A stretch of 64,000 bases of DNA from Cellulophaga sp. Hel_I_12 (GCF_000799565.1 NZ_JUHB01000001.1:1488001-1552000), one strand, 5' to 3'; counted from the stretch's first letter, positions 24,111-33,423 are shown. The notes: generated by a model not told the origin, from the sequence alone. Numbers and translations are program-made.

Positions 24111-25622
24111 ATGAGTACTAAAGAGCAGTTCTTTACCCATATTGAAGAAGGATACACAACCAAAGGCGATTACATTACGATGGGGTCTGCTATTTTAGAT
24201 GGCGAAACCATAACCAATGCTTTTGTAAAAATCCCCCTAAAAACCTTAAACAGGCACGGACTTATAGCGGGAGCCACGGGTACAGGAAAAACCAAAACCC
24301 TTCAAGTAATTGCAGAAAATTTATCGGAGAAAGGTATTCCTGTTTTATTGATGGATCTTAAAGGAGATTTAAGTGGATTGGCACAACCAAGCCCTGGTCA
24401 TCCAAAAATAGATGAGCGTCATGCAAAAATAGGACTCCCATTTGAGGCAAAGGGCTTTCCTGTAGAAATATTATCACTATCTGAACAAGACGGTGTAAAA
24501 TTAAGAGCTACAGTATCAGAGTTTGGCCCTGTTTTACTCTCAAGAATATTAGACCTATCAGAAGCTCAAGAAGGTATCGTCGCTGTCATATTTAAGTATT
24601 GTGATGATCATAAGTATCCACTTTTAGATTTAAAGGATTTTAAAAAAGTATTACAATATGCTACCGAAGAAGGCAAAGAAGAGTTTACCAAAGAATATGG
24701 AAGAATACATACCAGCTCTACAGGCACTATTTTAAGAAAAATAATTGAACTAGAACAACAAGGAGCAGAATTATTCTTCGGAGAAAAATCTTTTGATGTT
24801 CATGATTTAACCAGAGTTGATGCTCAAGGGAAAGGCTATATTAATATCTTACGATTAACTGATATTCAAGATCGCCCTAAATTATTCTCAACCTTTATGT
24901 TGAGTTTATTAGCTGAAATTTATGATACCTTTCCTGAACAAGGCGATAGCGACAAGCCTAATTTAATATTATTTATAGATGAAGCACATTTAATATTTAA
25001 TGAAGCTTCAAAAGCCCTATTAAATCAAATAGAAAGTATTGTAAAGCTCATTAGATCTAAAGGAATAGGCTTATATTTTGTAACACAAAACCCAACTGAT
25101 GTACCCAATGAAGTTTTAGCACAACTTGGATTAAAGGTACAACATGCCTTGCGGGCATTCACCGCTCGCGATCGAAAAGCAATTAAACTCACTGCCGAAA
25201 ACTATCCCGAATCTGAATTTTACGATACCAAAGAAGTGCTGACTTCTTTGGGGATTGGCGAGGCCTTAATCTCTGCTTTAGATGAAAAGGGAAGACCAAC
25301 ACCTTTAGCGGCAACGATGCTTAGAGCGCCAATGAGTAGAATGGATGTATTATCGGATAAAGAATTAAAACAAGTCATCAACAACTCCTCACTCGTTACT
25401 AAATATAACGAAATCATTGACCGCGAAAGTGCTTATGAAATTTTAAACAAAAAAATTGAAAAAGCAGAAGAGCTTGCACAAAAAGAAGAAAGTCATGCAA
25501 AAAAGAGCAGCTCAACCCGAAGAACAACAACCAGTACAAGAATGAATCCCGTAATTAAAGTTTTAACGAGCGCTACGTTTATTAGAGGCGTATTAGGGGT
25601 GTTAAAAAAAGTAATGCGTTAA
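24111..25622 (+). CDS. HerA-like ATPase of the DUF853 (YjgR) family
   Basis: A 503-residue FtsK/HerA-superfamily ATPase. Walker A is ATGTGKT within GATGTGKTKTLQ (about 54-64), Walker B is LILFIDEAHLIF, and the late segment VTQNPTDVP is a sensor region. The motif order and length match YjgR/DUF853 proteins, whose role is unknown but which resemble DNA-translocating or DNA-processing ATPases. The C terminus is a low-complexity Ser/Thr/Arg tail (about 465-480) ending in a basic helix. No nuclease partner such as NurA lies beside it. It is a single gene at the head of a plus-strand run. Confidence 0.9.
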   Translation: MSTKEQFFTHIEEGYTTKGDYITMGSAILDGETITNAFVKIPLKTLNRHGLIAGATGTGKTKTLQVIAENLSEKGIPVLLMDLKGDLSGLAQPSPGHPKIDERHAKIGLPFEAKGFPVEILSLSEQDGVKLRATVSEFGPVLLSRILDLSEAQEGIVAVIFKYCDDHKYPLLDLKDFKKVLQYATEEGKEEFTKEYGRIHTSSTGTILRKIIELEQQGAELFFGEKSFDVHDLTRVDAQGKGYINILRLTDIQDRPKLFSTFMLSLLAEIYDTFPEQGDSDKPNLILFIDEAHLIFNEASKALLNQIESIVKLIRSKGIGLYFVTQNPTDVPNEVLAQLGLKVQHALRAFTARDRKAIKLTAENYPESEFYDTKEVLTSLGIGEALISALDEKGRPTPLAATMLRAPMSRMDVLSDKELKQVINNSSLVTKYNEIIDRESAYEILNKKIEKAEELAQKEESHAKKSSSTRRTTTSTRMNPVIKVLTSATFIRGVLGVLKKVMR

Positions 25623-25654
25623 TTAAACGTACCTAAAAAAACAAATCATTTTAT

Positions 25655-26278
25655 ATGAAACACTTATTTTCTATTACATTTTTGGCAAACACATTATTTT
25701 TTATCGGTTGTTCTACTGAAAACCCTAAATTCAAGATTAAAAATGACAGTCTGGGGCTTTTAACCAAAAACACAAAAGTAACCGATTTAGAAACCATTTT
25801 TGCGGAAGATTCTATTGTAACTAGTGAAGGAATTCCGAAGTTAAATACCATCATGACTACTGAAACCGCTATTAAAGATGATTCAGTTAACAAGAAAAAA
25901 GGGATTATTGATCCTGATTTAATGTATCAAAAAATAGAGGTTTTCGAAAAAGGAGGTCTGCATTTGTTAAGCTTAACACCGACTAATGACTCCACCGCTA
26001 CCATTGAAAATATTCGTGTTTATGACCCAAGGTATACTACTGAAAAAGGGCTACATATCAATAGTACCTTTAAAGATATCAAAGAAAAGTACGCCATAAA
26101 AAAGATCATAACGTCTATGAATAATGTGGTTATTCTTTTAAAAGAATCCGGACTTTATTTTACGATAGATAAAAAAGAATTACCTGAAAGTTTAAGATAT
26201 GATGCTAGTTTAAATATTGAAGAAGTTCAAATACCTGATGCTGCAAAAATAAAATACATGATGTTGGCTTGGGAGTAG
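25655..26278 (+). CDS. Lipoprotein of unknown function
   Basis: A 207-residue lipoprotein: FFIGC at residues 15-19 is the lipobox. The mature part alternates beta-like segments with KEKYAIKKIITSMNNVVILLKESG near the middle. It resembles DUF-type lipoproteins of Flavobacteriia but no named domain was recognised. It starts 33 bp after the HerA-like ATPase gene and ends 103 bp before a cupin gene, so co-transcription with the ATPase is possible. Confidence 0.65.
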   Translation: MKHLFSITFLANTLFFIGCSTENPKFKIKNDSLGLLTKNTKVTDLETIFAEDSIVTSEGIPKLNTIMTTETAIKDDSVNKKKGIIDPDLMYQKIEVFEKGGLHLLSLTPTNDSTATIENIRVYDPRYTTEKGLHINSTFKDIKEKYAIKKIITSMNNVVILLKESGLYFTIDKKELPESLRYDASLNIEEVQIPDAAKIKYMMLAWE

Positions 26279-26346
26279 TGAGTTTCTAGCTTACACCTTT
26301 TGCCTGAAAACAAAATATGACCTCGACCTTGAACGTGCTAACTTTT

Positions 26347-26366
26347 GACATTCGACATTCGACATC
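26347..26366. repeat. Short tandem repeat GACATTC
   Basis: Two full copies of GACATTC (26347-26353 and 26354-26360) and a partial third, GACATC, in the 103-bp gap before the cupin gene. A similar 7-mer pair, GTTATTC twice, occurs at 30101-30114. Both are low-copy and short. Confidence 0.55.
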
Positions 26367-26381
26367 TAAACCTATTATTTT

Positions 26382-26747
26382 ATGAAAAAATATACCCTTC
26401 AAAAATCTCCTTTTAGTGTACCGACAACTGATGGAAAAAAAATCGAGGAGCATTTCGGAAAAGCCAGTACAAAAGAAGACGGTGTAAGTATTGCTAAAAT
26501 GGTGGCACCTCCGGGCTGGAGCGAACCTTTTCAAACTCCAGAATTTGATGAATATACCTTCATCATAAAGGGCAAGAAGCAGTTTATAATTAATGGAGAA
26601 ACAATACTATTAAAAGCAGGTGAGTCGATTAAAATCGAAAAAAATACGAGAGTTCAATATTCCAATCCGTTTGCTGAAGCATGTGAGTATCTTGCTATAT
26701 GCTTACCCGCTTTTGACTTTGAAAAAGTACATAGAGAAGAAGCATAA
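26382..26747 (+). CDS. Cupin-domain protein
   Basis: A 121-residue single-domain cupin. PPGWSEPFQTPEFDEYTFIIKGKKQFIING covers the first cupin motif and the beta-hairpin turn; ILLKAGESIKIEKNTRVQYSN is the second. The usual second metal-binding His pair of motif 1 (HxH) is absent, so metal binding is uncertain. It may bind or dispose of a small molecule, or act as a sensor domain. It ends 9 bp before an alpha/beta hydrolase gene and is probably co-transcribed with it. Confidence 0.8.
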   Translation: MKKYTLQKSPFSVPTTDGKKIEEHFGKASTKEDGVSIAKMVAPPGWSEPFQTPEFDEYTFIIKGKKQFIINGETILLKAGESIKIEKNTRVQYSNPFAEACEYLAICLPAFDFEKVHREEA

Positions 26748-26756
26748 TTTTACTTC

Positions 26757-27599
26757 ATGAAGAAAATAATAAACACCCTATTACCTCTAGCATACGGAAG
26801 TTACTTTAACACTTTAGCCCTATTTTCAAAGGAAAAAGTAGCCAAAAAAGCCTTTGTCCTTTTTTCTTCTCCAAGAAAAGGTGCTATTTTAGAACATCAA
26901 AAAAACTATTTAAACAAGGCCAAAGGTGAGCTAGTTAGTGCTGAAAATATAAAATTACAAACCTATACCTGGAAAGGAAATAATAAAACTGTTTTATTAT
27001 TGCATGGTTGGGAAAGTAATGTCTACAGATGGAAAAATTTAATTGAATTTTTAAAACGAGAAGATTATAATATCATAGCTTTTGATGCTCCCGCTCATGG
27101 AAATTCGACAGGTGATTTTTTAAATGTTCCCATTTATAATGCCTGTTCAGAAAAGGTCATTGAACTTTACAAGCCAAATTATATTATTGGTCATTCTATG
27201 GGTGGCATGACGAGCATGTACCACCAATATAAAAATCCAACCAATACCATTGAAAAAGTGGTGTCGCTCGGATCACCCTCAGAACTTTCTGAAATTATAG
27301 CACATTACCAAAAGCTTTTAAAATTTAATGATAGCGTTTTAGATAGTCTAAACGCGTATTATAAACAAATGTATGGCTTTCACATGGAGGAATTATCTAT
27401 TTCAAAATTTTCAAGTGAATTTTCAACAAAGGGGCTTCTAGTTCACGATGAATTTGACACCATTGCACCATTTAGTGCGGCAGAACGAATTCATAAAAAT
27501 TGGAAAAATAGCACCTTACTAAAAACTCAAGGCTTAGGACACTCCCTTCATCAAGATGACGTAAATTTCCAGATTATAGATTTTTTGAAATCAGAATAA
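26757..27599 (+). CDS. Alpha/beta hydrolase
   Basis: A 280-residue serine hydrolase. The oxyanion segment is LLLHGWESNV, the nucleophile elbow is GHSMGG, the acid is probably Asp in VHDEFDTIAPF, and the His is in GLGHSLHQDD near the C terminus. The size and motifs fit the general AB-hydrolase family, and no further specificity can be read. A cupin gene precedes it by 9 bp and a VOC-family gene follows after 27 bp, all on the plus strand, so these three may be one small unit. Confidence 0.85.
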   Translation: MKKIINTLLPLAYGSYFNTLALFSKEKVAKKAFVLFSSPRKGAILEHQKNYLNKAKGELVSAENIKLQTYTWKGNNKTVLLLHGWESNVYRWKNLIEFLKREDYNIIAFDAPAHGNSTGDFLNVPIYNACSEKVIELYKPNYIIGHSMGGMTSMYHQYKNPTNTIEKVVSLGSPSELSEIIAHYQKLLKFNDSVLDSLNAYYKQMYGFHMEELSISKFSSEFSTKGLLVHDEFDTIAPFSAAERIHKNWKNSTLLKTQGLGHSLHQDDVNFQIIDFLKSE

Positions 27600-27626
27600 A
27601 AAACTATTTTTAATAAAAAATAAATC

Positions 27627-28052
27627 ATGACTTCAGTTACTCCTTTTCATATTGCAATTCCCGTTCATAATTTGGCTGAATGTAGGACTTTTTATCGCGA
27701 AATTTTAAATTGTGAAGAAGGCAGAAGTAGTGATCATTGGGTAGACTTTAATCTATTTGGTCATCAATTAGTTATTCATTATAAACCTAAAAGTGAAACA
27801 GAAACCCTACACCACAACCCTGTTGATGGTCATGATGTTCCAGTGCCTCATTATGGTGTAGTTTTACCATGGGAAGTGTTCGAGTCTTTTTCAACAGCGT
27901 TAAAAGCTAAAGGAGTTAAGTTCGTTATTGAACCTTATATCCGCTTTGAGGGTCTTGTTGGTGAACAAGCCACCATGTTCTTTTTAGACCCTGCAGGAAA
28001 TGCTTTAGAATTTAAAGCCTTTAAAGATATAAAGCAGTTATTTGCAAAATAA
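27627..28052 (+). CDS. VOC-superfamily (glyoxalase/dioxygenase-like) protein
   Basis: A 141-residue protein with the paired beta-alpha-beta-beta-beta layout of the vicinal oxygen chelate superfamily. [21 protein letters not shown] is the first unit (metal His in FHIA), and [15 protein letters not shown] is the last, with the Glu ligand. QLVIHYK and [14 protein letters not shown] are the intermediate segments. Members include glyoxalase I, extradiol dioxygenases and resistance proteins. The substrate is unknown. Confidence 0.82.
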   Translation: MTSVTPFHIAIPVHNLAECRTFYREILNCEEGRSSDHWVDFNLFGHQLVIHYKPKSETETLHHNPVDGHDVPVPHYGVVLPWEVFESFSTALKAKGVKFVIEPYIRFEGLVGEQATMFFLDPAGNALEFKAFKDIKQLFAK

Positions 28053-28088
28053 TAGGAACCAAGGCTTAGGCCTGTCTATTGAGGAGGG

Positions 28089-29144
28089 TTATTTAAAGGT
28101 AATCGTAAATGTAGTTCCTACATTTACGTCACTTTTTACCGAAATAGTACCGCCTAGTTTATGAACGTGATTGCGTACCAGGTATAAGCCAACACCTTTG
28201 CTTTCTTTGTTATTATGAAACCCATAATTCACTTCAAATATTTTGTCTCCTACACGATTCATATCAAAGCCTAGACCGGCATCGGTATAAATTAATTTTT
28301 TTCTACCTCCTTCAACTTTTGAAGTAATTTTTATTTTTGGAACACTGTTAGGTTTGGCATACTTGATAGAATTGCTTATAAAATTCAAAAAAATACTTTC
28401 CAAATAAGGGCGATTAAAAGAAATTGTTTCGAGTGCTGCAAAATCGAGGGTAAACTCAGCGCGTGCGGATTCTATCAATGTACTTATTGTTTTTTGAACA
28501 TCCCCAAGCACCTCCTCAAAACTAAGTTCTTGTTCTTGTATCTCTAAGGTATCGGCATGTTTCAAATGATCAATATAGTCGTCCAAAGATTTCTTTAAAC
28601 CTTCCGCTGATACCTTAATAAGTTCAAGGATTTTTACATTCTCTTTATCTACCATACTATCCAAATCTAATAAATTGCTCAGAGCCAAAATATTATTTAT
28701 CGGAGATCGTAAATCGTGTGAAGTTTTATAGTTTAAGGTTTTTAAGTTTTCATTTTTTTTATCCAACTTTACAAATTCCGCAGCGCGTTCTCCTTCAAGT
28801 TCTTTTCTATAGCTAATATCTTTGGCTAAGGCGTAAATGAGTTGTTCGTTGGTTAAAGGAATAGAGGTCCAATTGAGCCAAATAATTTTTCCGCATTTAC
28901 TAATATACCTGTTTTCAAAATTTACGAGTGGCGTTCCACTCATAAGACTTTCTCTAAAACCATTGGTTAAATCTCTATCATCTTCAAAAATAAAATCACT
29001 TATTTTTTTAGACATTAGTTCTTCTACCGAATAGCCTAAAAGGCTCACAAAAGCTGGGTTTACTTTTTTAAAATAGCCATCAAAGCCCGCTATACAAAGC
29101 AAGTGAATTGAATTATTAAAGAAAGGTTCTAAACTCAAATTCAT
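28089..29144 (-). CDS. PAS-domain sensor histidine kinase
   Basis: A 351-residue cytoplasmic kinase with no membrane span. A PAS domain occupies about 5-118 (GFDGYFKKVNPAFVSLLGYS, WLNWTSIPL). The HisKA dimerisation helix has the phospho-acceptor His143 in TSHDLRSPIN. The ATPase domain has the N box FLNFISNSIKYA, the D box DAGLGFDM and the G2 box SKGVGLYLVRNH. It is an orphan: no response regulator lies next to it. The missing membrane anchor suggests that it senses a cytoplasmic signal through PAS, such as redox or a small ligand. Confidence 0.9.
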   Translation of the reverse strand: MNLSLEPFFNNSIHLLCIAGFDGYFKKVNPAFVSLLGYSVEELMSKKISDFIFEDDRDLTNGFRESLMSGTPLVNFENRYISKCGKIIWLNWTSIPLTNEQLIYALAKDISYRKELEGERAAEFVKLDKKNENLKTLNYKTSHDLRSPINNILALSNLLDLDSMVDKENVKILELIKVSAEGLKKSLDDYIDHLKHADTLEIQEQELSFEEVLGDVQKTISTLIESARAEFTLDFAALETISFNRPYLESIFLNFISNSIKYAKPNSVPKIKITSKVEGGRKKLIYTDAGLGFDMNRVGDKIFEVNYGFHNNKESKGVGLYLVRNHVHKLGGTISVKSDVNVGTTFTITFK

Positions 29145-29208
29145 GTAGTAGTAGGTCAGCCGTTTGTTACAGAAAATACGCTAACTAAATAACGGATAGT
29201 AGGCTAGA

Positions 29209-30093
29209 TTATTTTCTACCTCTATGGCGTTCTCTAGCTAATAAAGTATTTTTTAATAACATTGCAATGGTCATTGGGCCCACACCACCTGGAACAGGGG
29301 TAATAAATGACGCTTTTTTACTTACCGCTTCAAAATCTACATCACCTGTAATATAATAGCCTTTTTCTTTTGTATCGTCTGCTACCCTAGTAATCCCTAC
29401 GTCAATCACAACAGCGTCATCTTTTACCATTTCCGCTTTTAAAAAATTGGGCACCCCTAATGCCGATATGATGATATCTGCCTGCGAGGTTATTTGTGTA
29501 ATGTTTTTAGTGTGGCTGTGAGTTAACGTAACCGTTGAATTACCAGGCCAACCTTTTCGACCCATTAAAATACTCATGGGTCTGCCTACAATATGACTAC
29601 GACCAATAACTACGGTATGTTTACCCTTTGTATCTACATTGTAACGTTCTAAAAGCTCTAAAATTCCAAAGGGAGTTGCTGGTATAAAAGTACTCATGTC
29701 TAATGCCATTTTCCCAAAATTCATAGGGTGAAAACCATCCACATCCTTGTCCGGATCTACAGCCAGTAATACTTTTTGCGTATCAATTTGCGGAGGTAAA
29801 GGTAATTGAACTATAAAACCATCGATATGGTCATCTTCATTGAGTTCCTTTATTTTATTTAAAAGTTCTAATTCAGAGGTAGTGCTCGGCATTTTAACCA
29901 AGGTAGACTCAAAACCCACCCGTTCACATGACCGTACTTTACTCCCTACATACGTTAAACTTGCACCATCATTACCCACAAGGATAGCCGCTAAATGAGG
30001 TACTTTTTCTCCTCGTTCACGCATCTTTGCTACTTGTGCTGCAATTTCTTCTTTAATTTCGTTAGATACTTTTTTACCGTCTAGTAGTTGCAT
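29209..30093 (-). CDS. folD: Bifunctional methylenetetrahydrofolate dehydrogenase/cyclohydrolase
   Basis: FolD interconverts 5,10-methylene-, methenyl- and 10-formyl-tetrahydrofolate in one-carbon metabolism. The 294 residues are full length. Seen are TYVGSKVRSCERVGF (catalytic Lys), VQLPLPPQI, DKDVDGFHPMNFGKMAL, GRSHIVGRPMSILM (NADP-binding loop) and PVPGGVGPMTIAMLL. Its start lies 49 bp downstream of ffh, so the two probably share a transcript. The gap holds two GTTATTC repeats and no terminator. Confidence 0.97.
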   Translation of the reverse strand: MQLLDGKKVSNEIKEEIAAQVAKMRERGEKVPHLAAILVGNDGASLTYVGSKVRSCERVGFESTLVKMPSTTSELELLNKIKELNEDDHIDGFIVQLPLPPQIDTQKVLLAVDPDKDVDGFHPMNFGKMALDMSTFIPATPFGILELLERYNVDTKGKHTVVIGRSHIVGRPMSILMGRKGWPGNSTVTLTHSHTKNITQITSQADIIISALGVPNFLKAEMVKDDAVVIDVGITRVADDTKEKGYYITGDVDFEAVSKKASFITPVPGGVGPMTIAMLLKNTLLARERHRGRK

Positions 30094-30142
30094 TTCTTTC
30101 GTTATTCGTTATTCGTTGATGATTTCTTTTGAACCAGTCTCC

Positions 30143-31480
30143 TTATTTCATGCCTTTCATAGCGCCCATCATCTGCATCATTTTTTTACCGCCACCGCCT
30201 TGCATCATTTTCATCATTTTGCTCATTTGATCAAATTGTTTTAGCAATTGGTTAACTTCTTGAATGTTTCTACCACTGCCTTTGGCAATTCTCTTTTTCC
30301 TGCTAGCGTCTAATTTTGAGGGTGTGGAGCGTTCTACTGGCGTCATCGAATGGATAATTGCTTCAACATGTTTAAAAGCATCATCATCTACATCTAAGCC
30401 TTTTAATGCTTTCCCTGCCCCAGGAATCATCCCCATTAAATCTTTAATGCTTCCCATTTTCTTGATTTGCTGAATCTGACTTAAAAAGTCGTCAAAACCA
30501 AACTGATTTTTTGCAATTTTCTTCTGTAACTTTCTGCTTTCTTCTTCATCAAATTGCTCCTGAGCTCTTTCTACTAAAGAAACAACATCGCCCATTCCTA
30601 AAATACGTTCTGCCATACGAGAAGGATAGAATACATCAATTGCATCCATTTTTTCTCCTGTACCAATAAACTTAATTGGTTTATTTACAACAGACTTAAT
30701 CGATATGGCGGCACCACCTCGCGTATCACCATCTAATTTCGTTAGAATGACCCCATCAAAATTCAGAATATCATTAAAAGCTTTTGCCGTATTTACGGCA
30801 TCCTGCCCTGTCATGGCATCGACAACAAACAAAGTTTCTTGTGGCTGTATAGCTTTATGAACATCGGCAATTTCTTTCATCATTTGTTCGTCAACCGCCA
30901 AACGACCTGCCGTATCTATAATCACCACATTATGACCATTCGCTTTGGCATAGGCGATACCTGCTTTCGAAATCGCCACAGGATCGGTATTTCCTCGATC
31001 AGAAAACACCTCTACCCCTATTTGATCCCCAACTACATGTAACTGATCAACCGCCGCTGGTCTATACACATCACAGGCTACCAATAAAGGTTTTTTAGAT
31101 TTTTTGGTTTTTAAAAAATTAGCCAGTTTGCCCGAAAAAGTAGTTTTACCAGAACCTTGTAAACCAGACATTAAAATTACTGAAGGATTTGCAGATAAAT
31201 TGATGCCTTCTGCCTCGCCCCCCATTAAGCTTGTTAATTCATCTTTAACCAATTTCACCATTAACTGGCCTGGTTGCAAGGAGCTCAACACGTTTTGACC
31301 TAAAGCCTTGTCTTTTACCGTATTTGTAAATTGTTTAGCGATTTTAAAGTTAACATCGGCATCCAATAAAGCTCTACGAACTTCTTTTAAGGTTTCAGCA
31401 ACGTTAATTTCAGTGATTTGTCCATGTCCCTTTAGAACATGAAGAGCTTTATCTAGCTTTTCGCTTAAATTATCAAACAT
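30143..31480 (-). CDS. ffh: Signal recognition particle protein Ffh
   Basis: The 445-residue GTPase of the signal recognition particle, which delivers ribosomes making membrane or exported proteins to SecYEG. It has the N domain (about 1-90), then the G domain with GLQGSGKTTFSGKLA (P loop), DVYRPAA, IDTAGRL, TKLDGDTRGGAA and GTGEK. The Met-rich M domain follows with MGMIPG and ends in clustered Met residues, as expected for signal-peptide binding. It is full length. A TAAATTTG -7 element lies 25 bp upstream of the ATG. The SRP RNA gene was not found in this window. Confidence 0.98.
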   Translation of the reverse strand: MFDNLSEKLDKALHVLKGHGQITEINVAETLKEVRRALLDADVNFKIAKQFTNTVKDKALGQNVLSSLQPGQLMVKLVKDELTSLMGGEAEGINLSANPSVILMSGLQGSGKTTFSGKLANFLKTKKSKKPLLVACDVYRPAAVDQLHVVGDQIGVEVFSDRGNTDPVAISKAGIAYAKANGHNVVIIDTAGRLAVDEQMMKEIADVHKAIQPQETLFVVDAMTGQDAVNTAKAFNDILNFDGVILTKLDGDTRGGAAISIKSVVNKPIKFIGTGEKMDAIDVFYPSRMAERILGMGDVVSLVERAQEQFDEEESRKLQKKIAKNQFGFDDFLSQIQQIKKMGSIKDLMGMIPGAGKALKGLDVDDDAFKHVEAIIHSMTPVERSTPSKLDASRKKRIAKGSGRNIQEVNQLLKQFDQMSKMMKMMQGGGGKKMMQMMGAMKGMK

Positions 31481-31505
31481 AGTTTTACAGTATTATCAAG
31501 AGTTG

Positions 31506-31513
31506 CAAATTTA
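31506..31513 (-). promoter_or_regulatory. -7 promoter element of ffh (TAAATTTG)
   Basis: An exact TAnnTTTG match on the minus strand, predicting a start about 20 nt before the ATG at 31480. No TTG is visible at the expected -33 spacing. Confidence 0.45.
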
Positions 31514-31561
31514 ATAATAACAACGGGAAGTCTGTTGTTTCAGGCAAAAAAATATAAGCAC

Positions 31562-31591
31562 AAAAAAAGGCAGCTATTACAGCTGCCTTTT
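31562..31591 (-). terminator. Intrinsic terminator of the acidic lipoprotein gene
   Basis: A perfect 11-bp stem: AAAAGGCAGCT (31565-31575) and AGCTGCCTTTT (31581-31591) with a 5-nt loop. On the minus strand the 3' arm runs into seven Ts. It lies about 117 bp past the stop of the lipoprotein gene. Confidence 0.85.
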
Positions 31592-31615
31592 CTGAGATTA
31601 AGTTCACCCCTACTC

Positions 31616-31639
31616 AGAACTGCCGCACTTGGCAGTTCT
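31616..31639 (-). repeat. Second hairpin in the same 3' region
   Basis: A perfect 9-bp inverted repeat AGAACTGCC (31616-31624) and GGCAGTTCT (31631-31639) with a 6-nt loop, lying between the lipoprotein stop and its terminator. It has no T tract on either strand. It would form a stable element at the 3' end of the lipoprotein mRNA. Confidence 0.6.
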
Positions 31640-31707
31640 AATTTCCTCTTAAGCGAACAACAGAACGCTTCCGAAGTGAGGTCTAATAAACAGCTTAGCT
31701 CTTAAAA

Positions 31708-33423
31708 TTAATCACACATTTTAGTTAATTTAATAATTTCTTCTCCTCTTTTTAGCTTAAAAAAGTCATCATCACATTCAATTACATTCCAATCCCCTAT
31801 ATAATTCGCAAGGGTCATGCTCAAATCATTAAATCGTAATGTGGTACCGAAAAGCTCCCAATTTCCTTCGTCTACAACGGTATTATTAGGATTATGAACA
31901 TGAATATTGCTGTTCGAGAAGTCAATTTTTAAATCTTGAAAAAACGTACCATCTTCATTGGTGATTTTCCACTTACAATCTTGAATGACATCGGCTATGT
32001 AAGCTTCAGAACAAACAACAACTTCATCACAGTCTCGTTCGATAATTAATTGATAAGGTGCTGTTCCAGGTAATTCAAACACTATACGTTCCGTATATAT
32101 TCCTAATACGGGCCATTCTAAATTTAAGTTGGTTTCGGCATCCATTGTCAGAGCCATGACCAATACGTTTTGTTCATTTAATTTTACCTCCCAAGTACCT
32201 TGAGATTCAGTGCCGTCATCTTTTAGCAAGCTAACCTTATTATCAGTCTTGAATTTAAACTTGTAATCTTCTAGACCTTCAATTGGATCGCCATTTACCA
32301 TTAGCTTTTCAATATCCCAACTACATTCTTTTAAGATAGTGCGTAATCTGTCAGGAACATTTGTTATAAAATCGCAATTTCTTTTCATGATAATTTTATT
32401 CCCATCACCAGCGAATAACTTAATTTTACCGTCCTCGATTTCATAAACGAACCATTCCAAAGAAAAATCAACAATAGCATCAAAGCTTAAGGTCAAAAGC
32501 ACTCTTTCTGCCCCTACTCGGCTGGTCCAAGTTCCATTAAGAACATTACCTTGTCTATCAAATACCCTAACTTCTCCATTTTCTTTAAAATTCATGGCAT
32601 ATTCAAAGTATCGATCTGTTTGATCTTGATTATTTCTCTTTACATCTCTAACTAAAAATGGACATTCTACTAAATAATTATCTAATCGTTCTTTATTAAA
32701 ATCATCATCATTATAATCATCGTCATCGTCTTCATCACAGGCATCCTTCGCACTCCTTAATGCATTTGCCAATTCTGCGTTATTTTCAACTGTAATTTTT
32801 TCACCATTATACAATTCTAATTGTACTGGAAAATCTAAGCTTACAACATCATCATCCCCCAAATTATGAAAGAAACGACGTAACTCTCTATCACTCCCTA
32901 CAACAACACTACCTGTTTGTTGATTATTAACATCGAATTTAAAAAAGGTTAACGGATATACAAAGTCTATACATTCGATATCGTCATCATCTCCACCTTC
33001 AATACAGTCAGAAGCTAATTCTCTTAAATCCTCTATATCATTGATGGTAACCTCTGTAAAATCAGCCAGCGTGATGTTAATGGGAAAAATAATATCAAGA
33101 ATATCATTATCATCGTCTAACTCATCAAAAATCTTTTCTATGAGCTCTAAATCCTCCATTGAATCAATGGTGATCTCTAAACCGTTAATTTTTACAGTAT
33201 AAGGAAATTGTATGGCGATACAGCTTGAACCATCAACAATATTATCAAAAGAGCCATCATTAGAGCTGGCTTGTTTAATTAAAGCCGCTGTGGCAGAATT
33301 TGCGGTTATACTCGTTTGATCATCTGCGTTTGGTAATTCTTCAAACTCACTTTGGCAGGAACTAAATAGCAGTGCTAGTACTAGTAGAAAGCTTGTTGCT
33401 AGATTTTTAAATACAGTTTTCAT
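31708..33423 (-). CDS. Acidic repeat lipoprotein with two tandem-repeat modules
   Basis: A 571-residue lipoprotein (lipobox LFSSC, Cys23) not matched to a named family. Two modules are visible. The first (about 67-245) has four units of 40-50 residues, each with a FP(I/V)-type strand, a short loop and a V/ITVxSxxEL helix start, each followed by an acidic linker (for instance DDDD at 145-148, EDDDDDYNDDD at 231-241). The second (about 247-571) has three units of about 100 residues that each open with a Cys (254, 367, 483), pass through a GTW/GNW strand and close with a Cys (350, 465, 570), suggesting one disulfide per unit in a beta-barrel-like fold. The Asp runs could bind calcium. It diverges from the sigma/FecR/TonB-receptor operon. 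Confidence 0.8.
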   Translation of the reverse strand: MKTVFKNLATSFLLVLALLFSSCQSEFEELPNADDQTSITANSATAALIKQASSNDGSFDNIVDGSSCIAIQFPYTVKINGLEITIDSMEDLELIEKIFDELDDDNDILDIIFPINITLADFTEVTINDIEDLRELASDCIEGGDDDDIECIDFVYPLTFFKFDVNNQQTGSVVVGSDRELRRFFHNLGDDDVVSLDFPVQLELYNGEKITVENNAELANALRSAKDACDEDDDDDYNDDDFNKERLDNYLVECPFLVRDVKRNNQDQTDRYFEYAMNFKENGEVRVFDRQGNVLNGTWTSRVGAERVLLTLSFDAIVDFSLEWFVYEIEDGKIKLFAGDGNKIIMKRNCDFITNVPDRLRTILKECSWDIEKLMVNGDPIEGLEDYKFKFKTDNKVSLLKDDGTESQGTWEVKLNEQNVLVMALTMDAETNLNLEWPVLGIYTERIVFELPGTAPYQLIIERDCDEVVVCSEAYIADVIQDCKWKITNEDGTFFQDLKIDFSNSNIHVHNPNNTVVDEGNWELFGTTLRFNDLSMTLANYIGDWNVIECDDDFFKLKRGEEIIKLTKMCD

